5,527 bases of DNA from CAYMAX01 sp964388595 (GTDB lineage Bacteria > Bacteroidota > Bacteroidia > Bacteroidales > UBA932): contig CAYMAX010000081.1 in assembly GCA_964388595.1 (NCBI GenBank), positions 1 to 5,527 on the forward strand. The letters run 5' to 3'. Every line of letters begins with the position of its first letter. Position 1 is the first letter of the stretch. The position numbers were made by a program, and so were the translations under genes. Below are positions 1 to 5,527 of this stretch, one piece after another. The notes beneath the pieces were generated by a model, which worked only from the letters and a program-made list of their open reading frames with translations, was not told where the DNA came from and did not search any database.

Positions 1-301
1 TAACTGAGGGAGCCTGGTTGGACATTACCATCAGTATCTGGGGATTATGGAAATATGTATCAGAAAAATTGACTATTTTGGATCTTTCTTCAGTAATGGT
101 GAAGTTGGAAACTATTACATCAGCTTTTTTACTCTTCAGAGCGGCAGTCAAAGCAGAGAACTTCATATCGCTGATTTCTACCCGCATTCCCATATCGTAA
201 GCGATTCTTCTGATGAGCTCGTTGTCCAGTCCCGACAATTTCCCCTCTTTGACGAAACTCATAGGCTCACGATTGGCAGAGGTGGCCACCCGGAGTATTT
301 T
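1..301 (-). repeat. Solute-binding unit C, first lobe only (cut by window edge)
   Basis: Residues 652-751 start a third unit: ILRVATSANREPMSF (653-667), GLDNE (675-679), ITEERSK (720-726) with Arg724 in the carboxylate-binding position, and NFSDTYF (729-735). It starts 248 residues after unit B. Whether a second lobe, a kinase, a transglycosylase or a stop follows cannot be seen. Confidence 0.8.
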
Positions 302-2254
302 CCCCTCGGTTCTTTCCGGTATCTGTATCTCTTGATAAGTCCCGTCTTCACGAATCCACCTCGATATCATATCATCCAAAATGCCGTTTTCTTTCATCTT
401 CTGAATAGAAGAATTGATGCCTTTGAGAAGTTCCGGAGAGGCATTTTTATCGACTGCTACTGCTGCACCTTCATTTGTGAAATGTTTGGGAAGGATTACG
501 ATATCCTTATCTGTTCTACATGCATTTACTGCTGTACTGTAAGCAGTCATCACATAAGACAATTTGTTGGTACGGAGGGCTTGAATGGCATCCGTGATAT
601 CATCAAAACATTTCACATTGGCCTCGGGATAATTTTCTTTAAGATACAATTCTCCCAAAGAACCCGTCATTACTCCTACAGGGGCAGTAGAGAGATCGCT
701 TCCGTCGCTTTGTGGTACATTCAAAACTCCGGCAGAACTAATGATTCTGGGAGAAAATCTGCTTTTTAGTACTATGGCAGAACTTTGATTGAGATAATAT
801 GGATCTGAGAAAGTGACCTCCTTGGCCCTTTCAGGTGTTATCATGATATTGTTGATGGCAGCATCTATCTTGCCTGAGGCGATGGAAGGTATCAAAGCAT
901 CGAAATTCATAATGAAGAACTTCACGTCTCTGCCAAGATAATCGGCAAAACGGCTTATTATCTCGGCATCAAGCCCCTTGATGGTATCTTTATCTATAAA
1001 AGAAAAAGGGACAGTGGTCCCGGTCGTTCCCACTCTTAGCACCTTCCCTGTCTTATTACGGGCAGGGCCGATGATGTATGCAGAAGGATAATTGTTAGAA
1101 GTCCATCTCCTGCAGATAGAGTCGTACTCTCCCGATTTTTTGATAACGGCCAGAAAATCATTAAATTTTTGTGGAAGAACACTATCGTCCCTATTGAAAG
1201 CCACCCCTATCTCTGTAGAGTGCAATCCGTTTTCTAAAATGGTAAGAGAGGGGTCGTTGTTGACAGCTGCCTTGGCTTCAACCTCTGCAAGAATTCCAAC
1301 ATCACATTGTCCGGCTTTTACTGAAAGGATAAGCTGAGGGTTGTCGGAAATCTCGAGAATTTTGGCACCGGGGTAGGTCTCTTTGGCGTAATAGTCTTGA
1401 GAAGAGCCCAATAAGACGCCAATGGTCTGATTGGTAATATCGCTCATTGATGAGTATCCTTCAGGTGCGTTCTCTTTTCTGATGACCATTATGGTGGAAC
1501 TTTGAAAATGTGAGTCGGAGAAGGCCACCTGTTTGGCTCTTTCTGGTGTGATGGTGATGGAAGCGGTGATAACATCCACCATCCCTGAACTCAGGGCAGA
1601 AATTAATCCGCCGAAATTGATAATGCTATACTCGATGGGACGATGAAGGGAAGCGGCAAATCTCTCCATAATCTCGATGTCAAATCCGGAGTTAATCCCA
1701 TTGCTCACGAAGTCGAATGGGACTATAGAGCCTGAACATCCTACCTTGATAGGCTTCCCTGTACGTTTAATGGATGAAAGGTCGGGCATTTTAGCGGTGT
1801 CCAAAGAATCAATCCATCTTCTGTATATTTCATCGTACAGTCCGTTGCTTCTGATTTCTGAGAGGAAACGATTGAATGACGTTCTTAACTGAGGGTCGTG
1901 GTGACTGAAACCTACTCCCAAATTTTCCGAAAAGATATCTTCAACAAGTACTTTGACTTTATTGTTGTGTTTTTGAGTGACAGCATGAGTGGTGGCATCA
2001 ACAAAGATGGCATCGCATTTTCTGTTCTCAAGGGCAAGATAGACATCAGGAGACTGGTCGAGTCTGATGACTGTCGCATCCGGGAAATGTTCTTTTACAT
2101 AATTATCCTGAGTCGAGCCGAGAAGAACGCCGATGGTAGCTTGTTCTATATCTCCGATGCCTTTAAATGTGTTGACTTTTTTTTGTTTGTTGCCGCAGGA
2201 AGAAAATCCTATCAACAACAGTAGGAAGAGGGGAATTCGAGAAAATCTTGCCAT
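1..2254 (-). CDS. Lipoprotein with tandem family-3 solute-binding (SBP_bac_3) domains; 3' end outside window
   Basis: The frame is open for 751 codons from the ATG at 2254-2252 to the window edge, with no stop or frameshift. Residues 1-19 form a lipoprotein signal (basic start, run of Leu/Ile, FSSC) and Cys20 is the likely lipidated residue. The next residues, GNKQKK, are basic rather than acidic, so a periplasm-facing anchor is more likely than surface display (inference). Then come an orphan second lobe (about 41-148), complete unit A (168-385), complete unit B (405-634) and the start of unit C (652 onward). Units A-C carry the family signatures: a first strand ending in P-F/M, a G-(L/F)-D-x-E stretch, and T-(P/E)-E-R followed by F-S-D. 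Family members bind amino acids and similar small solutes, for ABC importers, for receptor kinases of the BvgS type, or fused to lytic transglycosylase (MltF). No permease or ATPase gene adjoins, and the C-terminus is unseen, so transport, sensing and enzyme-fusion roles all remain open. The domain call is firm; the function is not. Confidence 0.93.
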   Translation of the reverse strand, partial: MARFSRIPLFLLLLIGFSSCGNKQKKVNTFKGIGDIEQATIGVLLGSTQDNYVKEHFPDATVIRLDQSPDVYLALENRKCDAIFVDATTHAVTQKHNNKVKVLVEDIFSENLGVGFSHHDPQLRTSFNRFLSEIRSNGLYDEIYRRWIDSLDTAKMPDLSSIKRTGKPIKVGCSGSIVPFDFVSNGINSGFDIEIMERFAASLHRPIEYSIINFGGLISALSSGMVDVITASITITPERAKQVAFSDSHFQSSTIMVIRKENAPEGYSSMSDITNQTIGVLLGSSQDYYAKETYPGAKILEISDNPQLILSVKAGQCDVGILAEVEAKAAVNNDPSLTILENGLHSTEIGVAFNRDDSVLPQKFNDFLAVIKKSGEYDSICRRWTSNNYPSAYIIGPARNKTGKVLRVGTTGTTVPFSFIDKDTIKGLDAEIISRFADYLGRDVKFFIMNFDALIPSIASGKIDAAINNIMITPERAKEVTFSDPYYLNQSSAIVLKSRFSPRIISSAGVLNVPQSDGSDLSTAPVGVMTGSLGELYLKENYPEANVKCFDDITDAIQALRTNKLSYVMTAYSTAVNACRTDKDIVILPKHFTNEGAAVAVDKNASPELLKGINSSIQKMKENGILDDMISRWIREDGTYQEIQIPERTEGKILRVATSANREPMSFVKEGKLSGLDNELIRRIAYDMGMRVEISDMKFSALTAALKSKKADVIVSNFTITEERSKIVNFSDTYFHNPQILMVMSNQAPSV
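353..1042 (-). repeat. Complete solute-binding unit B
   Basis: Residues 405-634 form the second full domain: VGTTGTTVPF (408-417), GLDAE (427-431), ITPERAK (472-478) with Arg476, FSDPYY (482-487), VGVMTGS (526-532) and the closing SRW (631-633). Relative to unit A it has about 11 extra residues between first and second lobe (around 500-522, Ser/Gly/Asp rich). Its second lobe is more diverged from the other two copies than they are from each other. Confidence 0.85.
1100..1753 (-). repeat. Complete solute-binding unit A
   Basis: Residues 168-385 form a full two-lobe domain. First lobe: VGCSGSIVPF (171-180), GFDIE (190-194) and ITPERAK (235-241) followed by FSD (245-247). Second lobe: IGVLLGSSQD (278-287), and the terminal helix ending in CRRW (381-384). 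Arg239 is at the position that binds the ligand carboxylate in glutamine- and lysine/arginine/ornithine-binding proteins (family knowledge, aligned by eye). Confidence 0.85.
1811..2134 (-). repeat. Orphan second-lobe half-unit of the solute-binding repeat
   Basis: Residues 41-148 of the lipoprotein match the middle and end of a family-3 binding domain: IGVLLGSTQD at the start, CDAIFVD at 80-86, LGVGF at 112-116 and the closing YDEIYRRW at 140-147. The first-lobe segment that normally precedes this (P-F, TPER, FSD) is missing; the signal peptide joins almost directly. It aligns without gaps to residues 278-385 of unit A at an offset of 237 residues, with 14 identities in the first 20 positions (41-60 against 278-297). 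Confidence 0.8.
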
Positions 2255-2280
2255 TAAATATGATTGTTTCGATAAATATA

Positions 2281-2288
2281 CAAATCTA
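2281..2288 (-). promoter_or_regulatory. Putative -7 promoter box of the solute-binding lipoprotein gene
   Basis: Read on the minus strand this is TAGATTTG, an exact match to the Bacteroidota -7 consensus TAnnTTTG. It ends 26 bases upstream of the ATG, implying a short AT-rich leader of about 20 bases. No TTTG -33 element is found at the usual distance (the nearest lies 34 bases further up), so this is a plausible but unproven promoter. Confidence 0.45.
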
Positions 2289-2309
2289 CTAAAAATTGAA
2301 AATAATGCC

Positions 2310-2317
2310 TACATTTG
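2310..2317 (+). promoter_or_regulatory. Putative -7 promoter box of nupG
   Basis: TACATTTG matches TAnnTTTG exactly and ends 19 bases before the nupG start codon, so the leader would be only about 15 bases. A TTG at 2296-2298 is only 11 bases upstream, too close for a standard -33 element. The box faces the opposing box at 2281-2288, with 21 bases between them. Confidence 0.45.
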
Positions 2318-2336
2318 CTCATCAAAATCCAATATT

Positions 2337-3644
2337 ATGAGCTATAAGGTCAAACTAATCATTATGAATTTCCTCCAATTTGCTGTTTGGGGGGCCTATC
2401 TTACTTCACAAGGTCGATATCTGTCATCTATCGGTTTGGATAGCCAAATAGGTTATTTTTATACCATACAGGGGATAGTCTCGATCTTTATGCCTGCCCT
2501 TATAGGTATCATTGCTGATAAGTGGATTCCCGCTCAAAGAACATTGGGTATATGCCAATTGCTTGCGGGAGTTTTTATGCTCGCAACCGGTTTCTATGGT
2601 TTCTTTATGGGCACTCAAGTAAGTTTCGGGACATTGTTTTTATTATATACCATCAGCGTGGTTTTCTTTATGCCAACCATAGCCCTGTCATATACCGTGG
2701 CATACTCTATTATCAGGGATAACGGAGGTGATACTATCAAAGACTTCCCCCCTATCAGAGTATGGGGTACTGTAGGATTTATTTTCTCTATGTGGTTTGT
2801 GGACATTATGAGTGTAGGTGGAGTATCTTTTCAGAGCAGTTCTTTGCAGTATGTCTTTTCAGGTTTGTTGGGACTGACATTGGCTGTTTATGCATTCTTC
2901 CTGCCCAATTGTAAATGCGAAGGAAAAGGCAAATCAAAAAGTTTGGCGGATGCTCTCGGGCTGAAAGCTTTTGCACTTTTTAAACAGAAGCGCATGGCGA
3001 TTTTCTTCATTTTTTCGATGCTTCTCGGTGTATGTCTTCAGATTACCAATAGTTTTGCTAATCCTTTTCTCGGTGATTTCGGCAACTTGCCTCAATATGC
3101 CGATTCGTTGGTAGTTAAGCATTCAAATGTTCTTATATCTCTTTCACAGGTATCTGAAACTCTCTGCATACTTCTAATCCCGTTCTTTATGAAGAAGTAT
3201 GGGATAAAAAAGGTAATGCTTATCGCGATGTTTGCATGGGTTCTTCGTTTTGCCTTCTTCGTTGTAGGCAACCCCGGCTCAGGACTTCCATTCCTCTTTT
3301 TGTCAATGATAGTCTATGGTATTGCTTTTGATTTTTTCAATATATCAGGTTCTCTGTTTGTCGAGAAATCCACAGATTCTTCAATTAGAGGAAGTGCTCA
3401 AGGTCTTTTTGCACTAATGACCAATGGCATCGGTGCAGCTGTAGGCACTTACGCAGCCCAAGCTATAATCAACAAATTAGTCAATTCTCATCGTAATGCG
3501 ATACCGGCTCTGACAGATTGGAACTCTGTTATGAACGGCTGGAGCCACTCATGGTGCATTTTTGCCATCTATGCTCTGATAGTTGCAGTTATGTTTGCCA
3601 TTCTATTTAAATACAAACATACTCCCGAACAAGAAAAGAAATAA
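2337..3644 (+). CDS. nupG: NupG-type nucleoside:H+ symporter, major facilitator superfamily
   Basis: This 435-aa, twelve-helix inner-membrane protein imports nucleosides using the proton gradient. Stretches characteristic of Escherichia coli NupG are visible: FLQF..WG (12-19), FMPALIGIIADKW (51-63, equivalent of the MFS loop 2-3 motif), DFPPIRVWGTVGFI (136-149), ALFKQKRMAIFFIFSMLLG (213-231), LQITN (234-238), SMIVYGIAFDFFNISGS (323-339) and the tail FKYKH (424-428). Length is near that of NupG (about 418 aa). The frame is open upstream to an ATG at 2133, but that extension runs antisense through the neighbouring lipoprotein gene; the ATG at 2337 starts at the same point as NupG and lies just after a promoter-like box. 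No ribosome-binding sequence is evident, as is common in this phylum. The gene stands alone, divergent from the lipoprotein and convergent with the nucleotidyltransferase. No nucleoside kinase, phosphorylase or hydrolase is in view to narrow the substrate. Confidence 0.93.
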   Translation: MSYKVKLIIMNFLQFAVWGAYLTSQGRYLSSIGLDSQIGYFYTIQGIVSIFMPALIGIIADKWIPAQRTLGICQLLAGVFMLATGFYGFFMGTQVSFGTLFLLYTISVVFFMPTIALSYTVAYSIIRDNGGDTIKDFPPIRVWGTVGFIFSMWFVDIMSVGGVSFQSSSLQYVFSGLLGLTLAVYAFFLPNCKCEGKGKSKSLADALGLKAFALFKQKRMAIFFIFSMLLGVCLQITNSFANPFLGDFGNLPQYADSLVVKHSNVLISLSQVSETLCILLIPFFMKKYGIKKVMLIAMFAWVLRFAFFVVGNPGSGLPFLFLSMIVYGIAFDFFNISGSLFVEKSTDSSIRGSAQGLFALMTNGIGAAVGTYAAQAIINKLVNSHRNAIPALTDWNSVMNGWSHSWCIFAIYALIVAVMFAILFKYKHTPEQEKK

Positions 3645-3645
3645 A

Positions 3646-4557
3646 TTACCAGAGTTTGGCAGGATAAATACCTTCGTCCACCAACTTCTGAATCTTGGCT
3701 ACAACATCGGGCCTGTCTTCTTTGTAAGTGACACCAAACCATCTGGCGTCGCTTGAGAGGACTTTCAGATGTGCTTCTCCACTTCTGATTAAATCATTGA
3801 CGGCAAGTGGGATGAAAAACTCTGCTTTGGGATTGGAGATGTTATCCCTGTTTTTTAGAAATTTTATGAATAGTTTTTCGGATTTATCGAAAAAGTCAGG
3901 GGTAAAACCAAAAAGATTCATTGACACAGGAGTATTCTCGTCTATAGGATGGCTTCCGGAATCATCTTTATATACTACTCTTCCATCGGCAAGTCTTTCT
4001 ATAGCAGTGCGCTCTACGATAGATACGAGATTGCCTTTATTATCGACACTGCATTCACCGCGAGAGACGGTTCCAAATTCTGAAAGGGTGTTTTTAAGAT
4101 TATATCCCACCATGGAATAGTGCCCATCTTTCTCCTCTACCGAACGAAGATAGTCCCCCAGCACCTGATAACCTTCACGGCCATAGAAATCATCTGAATT
4201 GATGACGGCAAATGGTGTATCTACCACCGGTGCTGCCATCATAAGAGCGTGATTGGTCCCCCAAGGTTTAACCCTTCCTTCGGGCACTGAGAATCCCTGA
4301 GGAAGATATTCCAATTCCTGAAATACAAACTCTACATCGATAAGTCCGTGAAATCTCTCAGAAGAGAATATCTCTCTGAATTCTTTTTCAAAGAGATGTC
4401 TGATGACAAATACTACTTTTCCAAATCCTGCTCTGATGGCATCATATATGGAATAATCAATTATGGCTTCATTGTTGGGGCCGACCCCATCCATTTGCTT
4501 GAGAGAGCCGTAGCGTGAGCCCATCCCTGCTGCGAGTACAACTAATGTAGGTTTCAT
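3646..4557 (-). CDS. Nucleotidyltransferase (sugar-phosphate nucleotidylyltransferase-like)
   Basis: A 303-aa cytoplasmic protein of the NTP_transferase fold, which joins an NTP to a sugar 1-phosphate or similar acceptor and releases pyrophosphate. The N-terminal nucleotide loop is LAAGMGSRYG (8-17), with Lys20 and Gln21 just after it. GTNHALMMA (100-108) matches the base-recognition segment, and NSDDFYG (120-126) holds the metal-binding acidic residues. VSMNLFGFTPDFF (211-223), KAEFFIP (244-250) and WFGVTYKED (273-281) complete the substrate side. The usual PKPML-type segment after the loop is replaced by DGVGPNNEAIIDYSI (23-37), so the exact sugar cannot be named; glucose-1-phosphate thymidylyl- or uridylyltransferase are only the nearest labels. 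There is no left-handed beta-helix acyltransferase domain as in GlmU. The start at 4557 puts the loop at residue 8, as is normal. No glycan-synthesis gene adjoins it, and its stop lies one base from the nupG stop. Confidence 0.88.
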   Translation of the reverse strand: MKPTLVVLAAGMGSRYGSLKQMDGVGPNNEAIIDYSIYDAIRAGFGKVVFVIRHLFEKEFREIFSSERFHGLIDVEFVFQELEYLPQGFSVPEGRVKPWGTNHALMMAAPVVDTPFAVINSDDFYGREGYQVLGDYLRSVEEKDGHYSMVGYNLKNTLSEFGTVSRGECSVDNKGNLVSIVERTAIERLADGRVVYKDDSGSHPIDENTPVSMNLFGFTPDFFDKSEKLFIKFLKNRDNISNPKAEFFIPLAVNDLIRSGEAHLKVLSSDARWFGVTYKEDRPDVVAKIQKLVDEGIYPAKLW

Positions 4558-4576
4558 TTCGATTCTAATTATGTTG

Positions 4577-4584
4577 TAAAAGTA
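4577..4584 (-). promoter_or_regulatory. Possible -7 box of the nucleotidyltransferase gene
   Basis: On the minus strand this reads TACTTTTA, matching five of the six fixed positions of TAnnTTTG, and ends 19 bases upstream of the start codon. It is the best candidate on this strand in the divergent gap, but it is a weak match in an AT-rich region. Confidence 0.25.
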
Positions 4585-4586
4585 AG

Positions 4587-4594
4587 TATTTTTG
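4587..4594 (+). promoter_or_regulatory. Second possible -7 box upstream of the OmpA-like gene
   Basis: TATTTTTG fits TAnnTTTG and lies 18 bases upstream of the box at 4605-4612. It overlaps the palindrome at 4589-4600. It may be a chance match in a T-rich run or a second, upstream start. Confidence 0.25.
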
Positions 4595-4604
4595 CAAAAA
4601 ACAT

Positions 4605-4612
4605 TACCTTTG
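4605..4612 (+). promoter_or_regulatory. Putative -7 promoter box of the OmpA-like gene
   Basis: TACCTTTG matches TAnnTTTG exactly and ends 39 bases before the start codon, giving a leader of about 33 AT-rich bases, a common arrangement for abundant outer-membrane protein genes in Bacteroidota. A TTTG at 4591-4594 lies 10 bases upstream, closer than a usual -33 element. Confidence 0.5.
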
Positions 4613-4651
4613 AAAGATTATAAATATGAACGATAACTTAATTTATCTATT

Positions 4652-5527
4652 ATGAAGAGACTTTTGGTAGTATTATTTGCTTTAATGGTAACAGTTGGGT
4701 TATCCGGCAAAGACAGAAAGGTGCCTAAAGATTCCATCAATGGCCCGTATGTGACACAAAAATGGAACGACAACATTTTCATGGGGTTCGGTGCAGGTGC
4801 CAACTATATGTTCGGGGATTTCGATACTCATGGCAAATTTTCCGACAAAGTGTCTCCCGATTTCAATATATTCATAGGGAAATGGATAGTTCCCAATATC
4901 GGAGTCAGACTCCAGGCCAATGGCAGCTATCAGCTCAAAGGGTGGGGGACTGCAAATGGCACTTTTGCAGTAGCGAATCAGCCAGATCCTGCAGTCGCTG
5001 ATTTCTATCGCAAGCAATTCAGCTACATAGCTGTTCACGGGGATGTGTTATGGAATATGAGCAATACCATCGGTGGTTACCGTGAAAAAAGATTCTGGAA
5101 TATCATCCCCTACGTTGGATTTGGAGCGGTAAATTCATTCAAGGACAATCCTTTCAAATCAAAAAGTGTCTGGAATTTTGCAGCTGTAGGAGGAATATTG
5201 AATAATCTTCGTCTCCACAAGGTGGTCGACCTTTTTATTGACATCAATGCTCTCGCTTCTCCCAAAGGTTTTGACGGAGAGACAGCTGATAAGAATTTTC
5301 TGGATTTCAAATTCTCTGTATCAGGAGGATTTTCATTCAATTTGCCCAATAAAGGTTTTCGCCGCCACCAGGATGCCGACTATACTCCATATATAGAGGA
5401 TATAAAATATCTGAAAAAAGATATTGCCAAGATGGAGAGTGAAAACGCCGGTCTTAAAGAAGACCTTATCAGAGTCAATGATGAACTTCTTGCCGAGAAG
5501 GCCAAACCTGCTCCGGTCGCTGTGGTG
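4652..5527 (+). CDS. OmpA-family outer-membrane beta-barrel protein, N-terminal part (3' end outside window)
   Basis: The frame is open for 292 codons to the window edge. Residues 1-19 look like a Sec signal peptide (MKRLL, then VVLFALMVTVGLSG). About 41-230 follow an outer-membrane barrel pattern of alternating polar and aromatic/aliphatic residues in amphipathic strands, with likely strands near 41-54, 70-78, 83-94, 122-134, 149-161, 172-182, 191-201 and 217-230, i.e. about eight. A charged linker follows, then a heptad-like coiled coil (about 247-284: IEDIKYLKKDIAKMES..LKEDLIRVNDELL), then AKPAPVAVV. In Bacteroidota OmpA-like porins, such as Porphyromonas Omp40/41, this order is followed by a C-terminal OmpA peptidoglycan-binding domain, which would lie beyond the window. 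The likely role is outer-membrane structure and cell-wall anchoring. The OmpA domain itself is inferred, not seen. The ATG at 4652 is chosen because it gives a complete signal peptide. Confidence 0.85.
   Translation, partial: MKRLLVVLFALMVTVGLSGKDRKVPKDSINGPYVTQKWNDNIFMGFGAGANYMFGDFDTHGKFSDKVSPDFNIFIGKWIVPNIGVRLQANGSYQLKGWGTANGTFAVANQPDPAVADFYRKQFSYIAVHGDVLWNMSNTIGGYREKRFWNIIPYVGFGAVNSFKDNPFKSKSVWNFAAVGGILNNLRLHKVVDLFIDINALASPKGFDGETADKNFLDFKFSVSGGFSFNLPNKGFRRHQDADYTPYIEDIKYLKKDIAKMESENAGLKEDLIRVNDELLAEKAKPAPVAVV

Noticed and set aside
47..769. 240-codon open frame on the plus strand
   Set aside because: It is antisense to the solute-binding lipoprotein gene, whose minus-strand frame is unbroken and carries clear domain motifs. 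The plus-strand translation shows no recognisable domain.
1885..1894. TAACTGAGGG, also found at positions 1-10
   Set aside because: The two copies encode unrelated residues in the lipoprotein (around PSV and DPQLR) and no flanking similarity supports a repeat or attachment site.
2177..2184. Run of eight A residues (coding strand) just after the lipobox, as a possible phase-variation tract
   Set aside because: A run of eight is within chance for AT-rich Lys codons, the frame is intact here, and no other sign of phase variation is present.
1092..2224. Further plus-strand open frames at 1092-1337, 1677-1892 and 1898-2224
   Set aside because: All lie inside the lipoprotein gene on the opposite strand and have no family features.
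1..2254. Possible frameshift or fusion artefact behind the multi-domain lipoprotein
   Set aside because: I followed the frame codon by codon. All units are in one frame without stops, and unit spacing is regular (237 then 248 residues).
2133..2336. 68-residue N-terminal extension of nupG from an ATG at 2133
   Set aside because: It runs antisense over the start of the lipoprotein gene and through its promoter region. The family start matches the ATG at 2337.
3728..4120. 130-codon plus-strand open frame
   Set aside because: It is antisense to the nucleotidyltransferase gene, which has intact catalytic motifs.
4618..5349. Open frames antisense to or overlapping the OmpA-like gene (4618-4803, 4700-5038 and 5110-5349 minus; 4762-5001 plus)
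   Set aside because: The plus-strand frame from 4652 has a signal peptide, barrel strands and coiled coil; the others show none of these.

Overview
The window reads as ordinary chromosomal DNA from a member of the Bacteroidota, most likely Bacteroidales. Signs are TAnnTTTG-type -7 promoter boxes in short AT-rich intergenic gaps, weak or absent Shine-Dalgarno sequences, and an OmpA-type outer-membrane barrel followed by a coiled coil and a Pro/Ala linker. Genus cannot be fixed from the sequence alone.

Layout: (1) Positions 1-2254, minus strand, are one uninterrupted reading frame of 751 codons that leaves the window before its stop. It encodes a lipoprotein made of tandem family-3 periplasmic solute-binding domains (SBP_bac_3). 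In order these are an orphan second-lobe half-domain, two complete units, and a third unit cut by the window edge. (2) A divergent intergenic gap of 82 bp carries a -7-like box on each strand. (3) nupG, plus strand, 2337-3644, encodes a nucleoside:H+ symporter of the major facilitator superfamily. (4) One base later, convergent, lies a 303-aa nucleotidyltransferase gene (3646-4557, minus). (5) A 94-bp divergent gap holds -7-like boxes and a 12-bp palindrome. (6) From 4652 to the right edge, plus strand, is the N-terminal part of an OmpA-family outer-membrane protein (barrel and coiled coil seen; peptidoglycan-binding domain off the window).

The four genes alternate in orientation (minus, plus, minus, plus), so each probably has its own promoter and no operon is visible. 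NupG would bring nucleosides across the inner membrane, the OmpA-like protein would tie outer membrane to cell wall, the nucleotidyltransferase would act in the cytoplasm on sugar-phosphate activation, and the multi-domain lipoprotein would sense or bind small solutes in the periplasm. No shared pathway is evident. The most unusual object is the tandem solute-binding lipoprotein. I see no RNA gene, insertion sequence, CRISPR array, integrase or attachment site.
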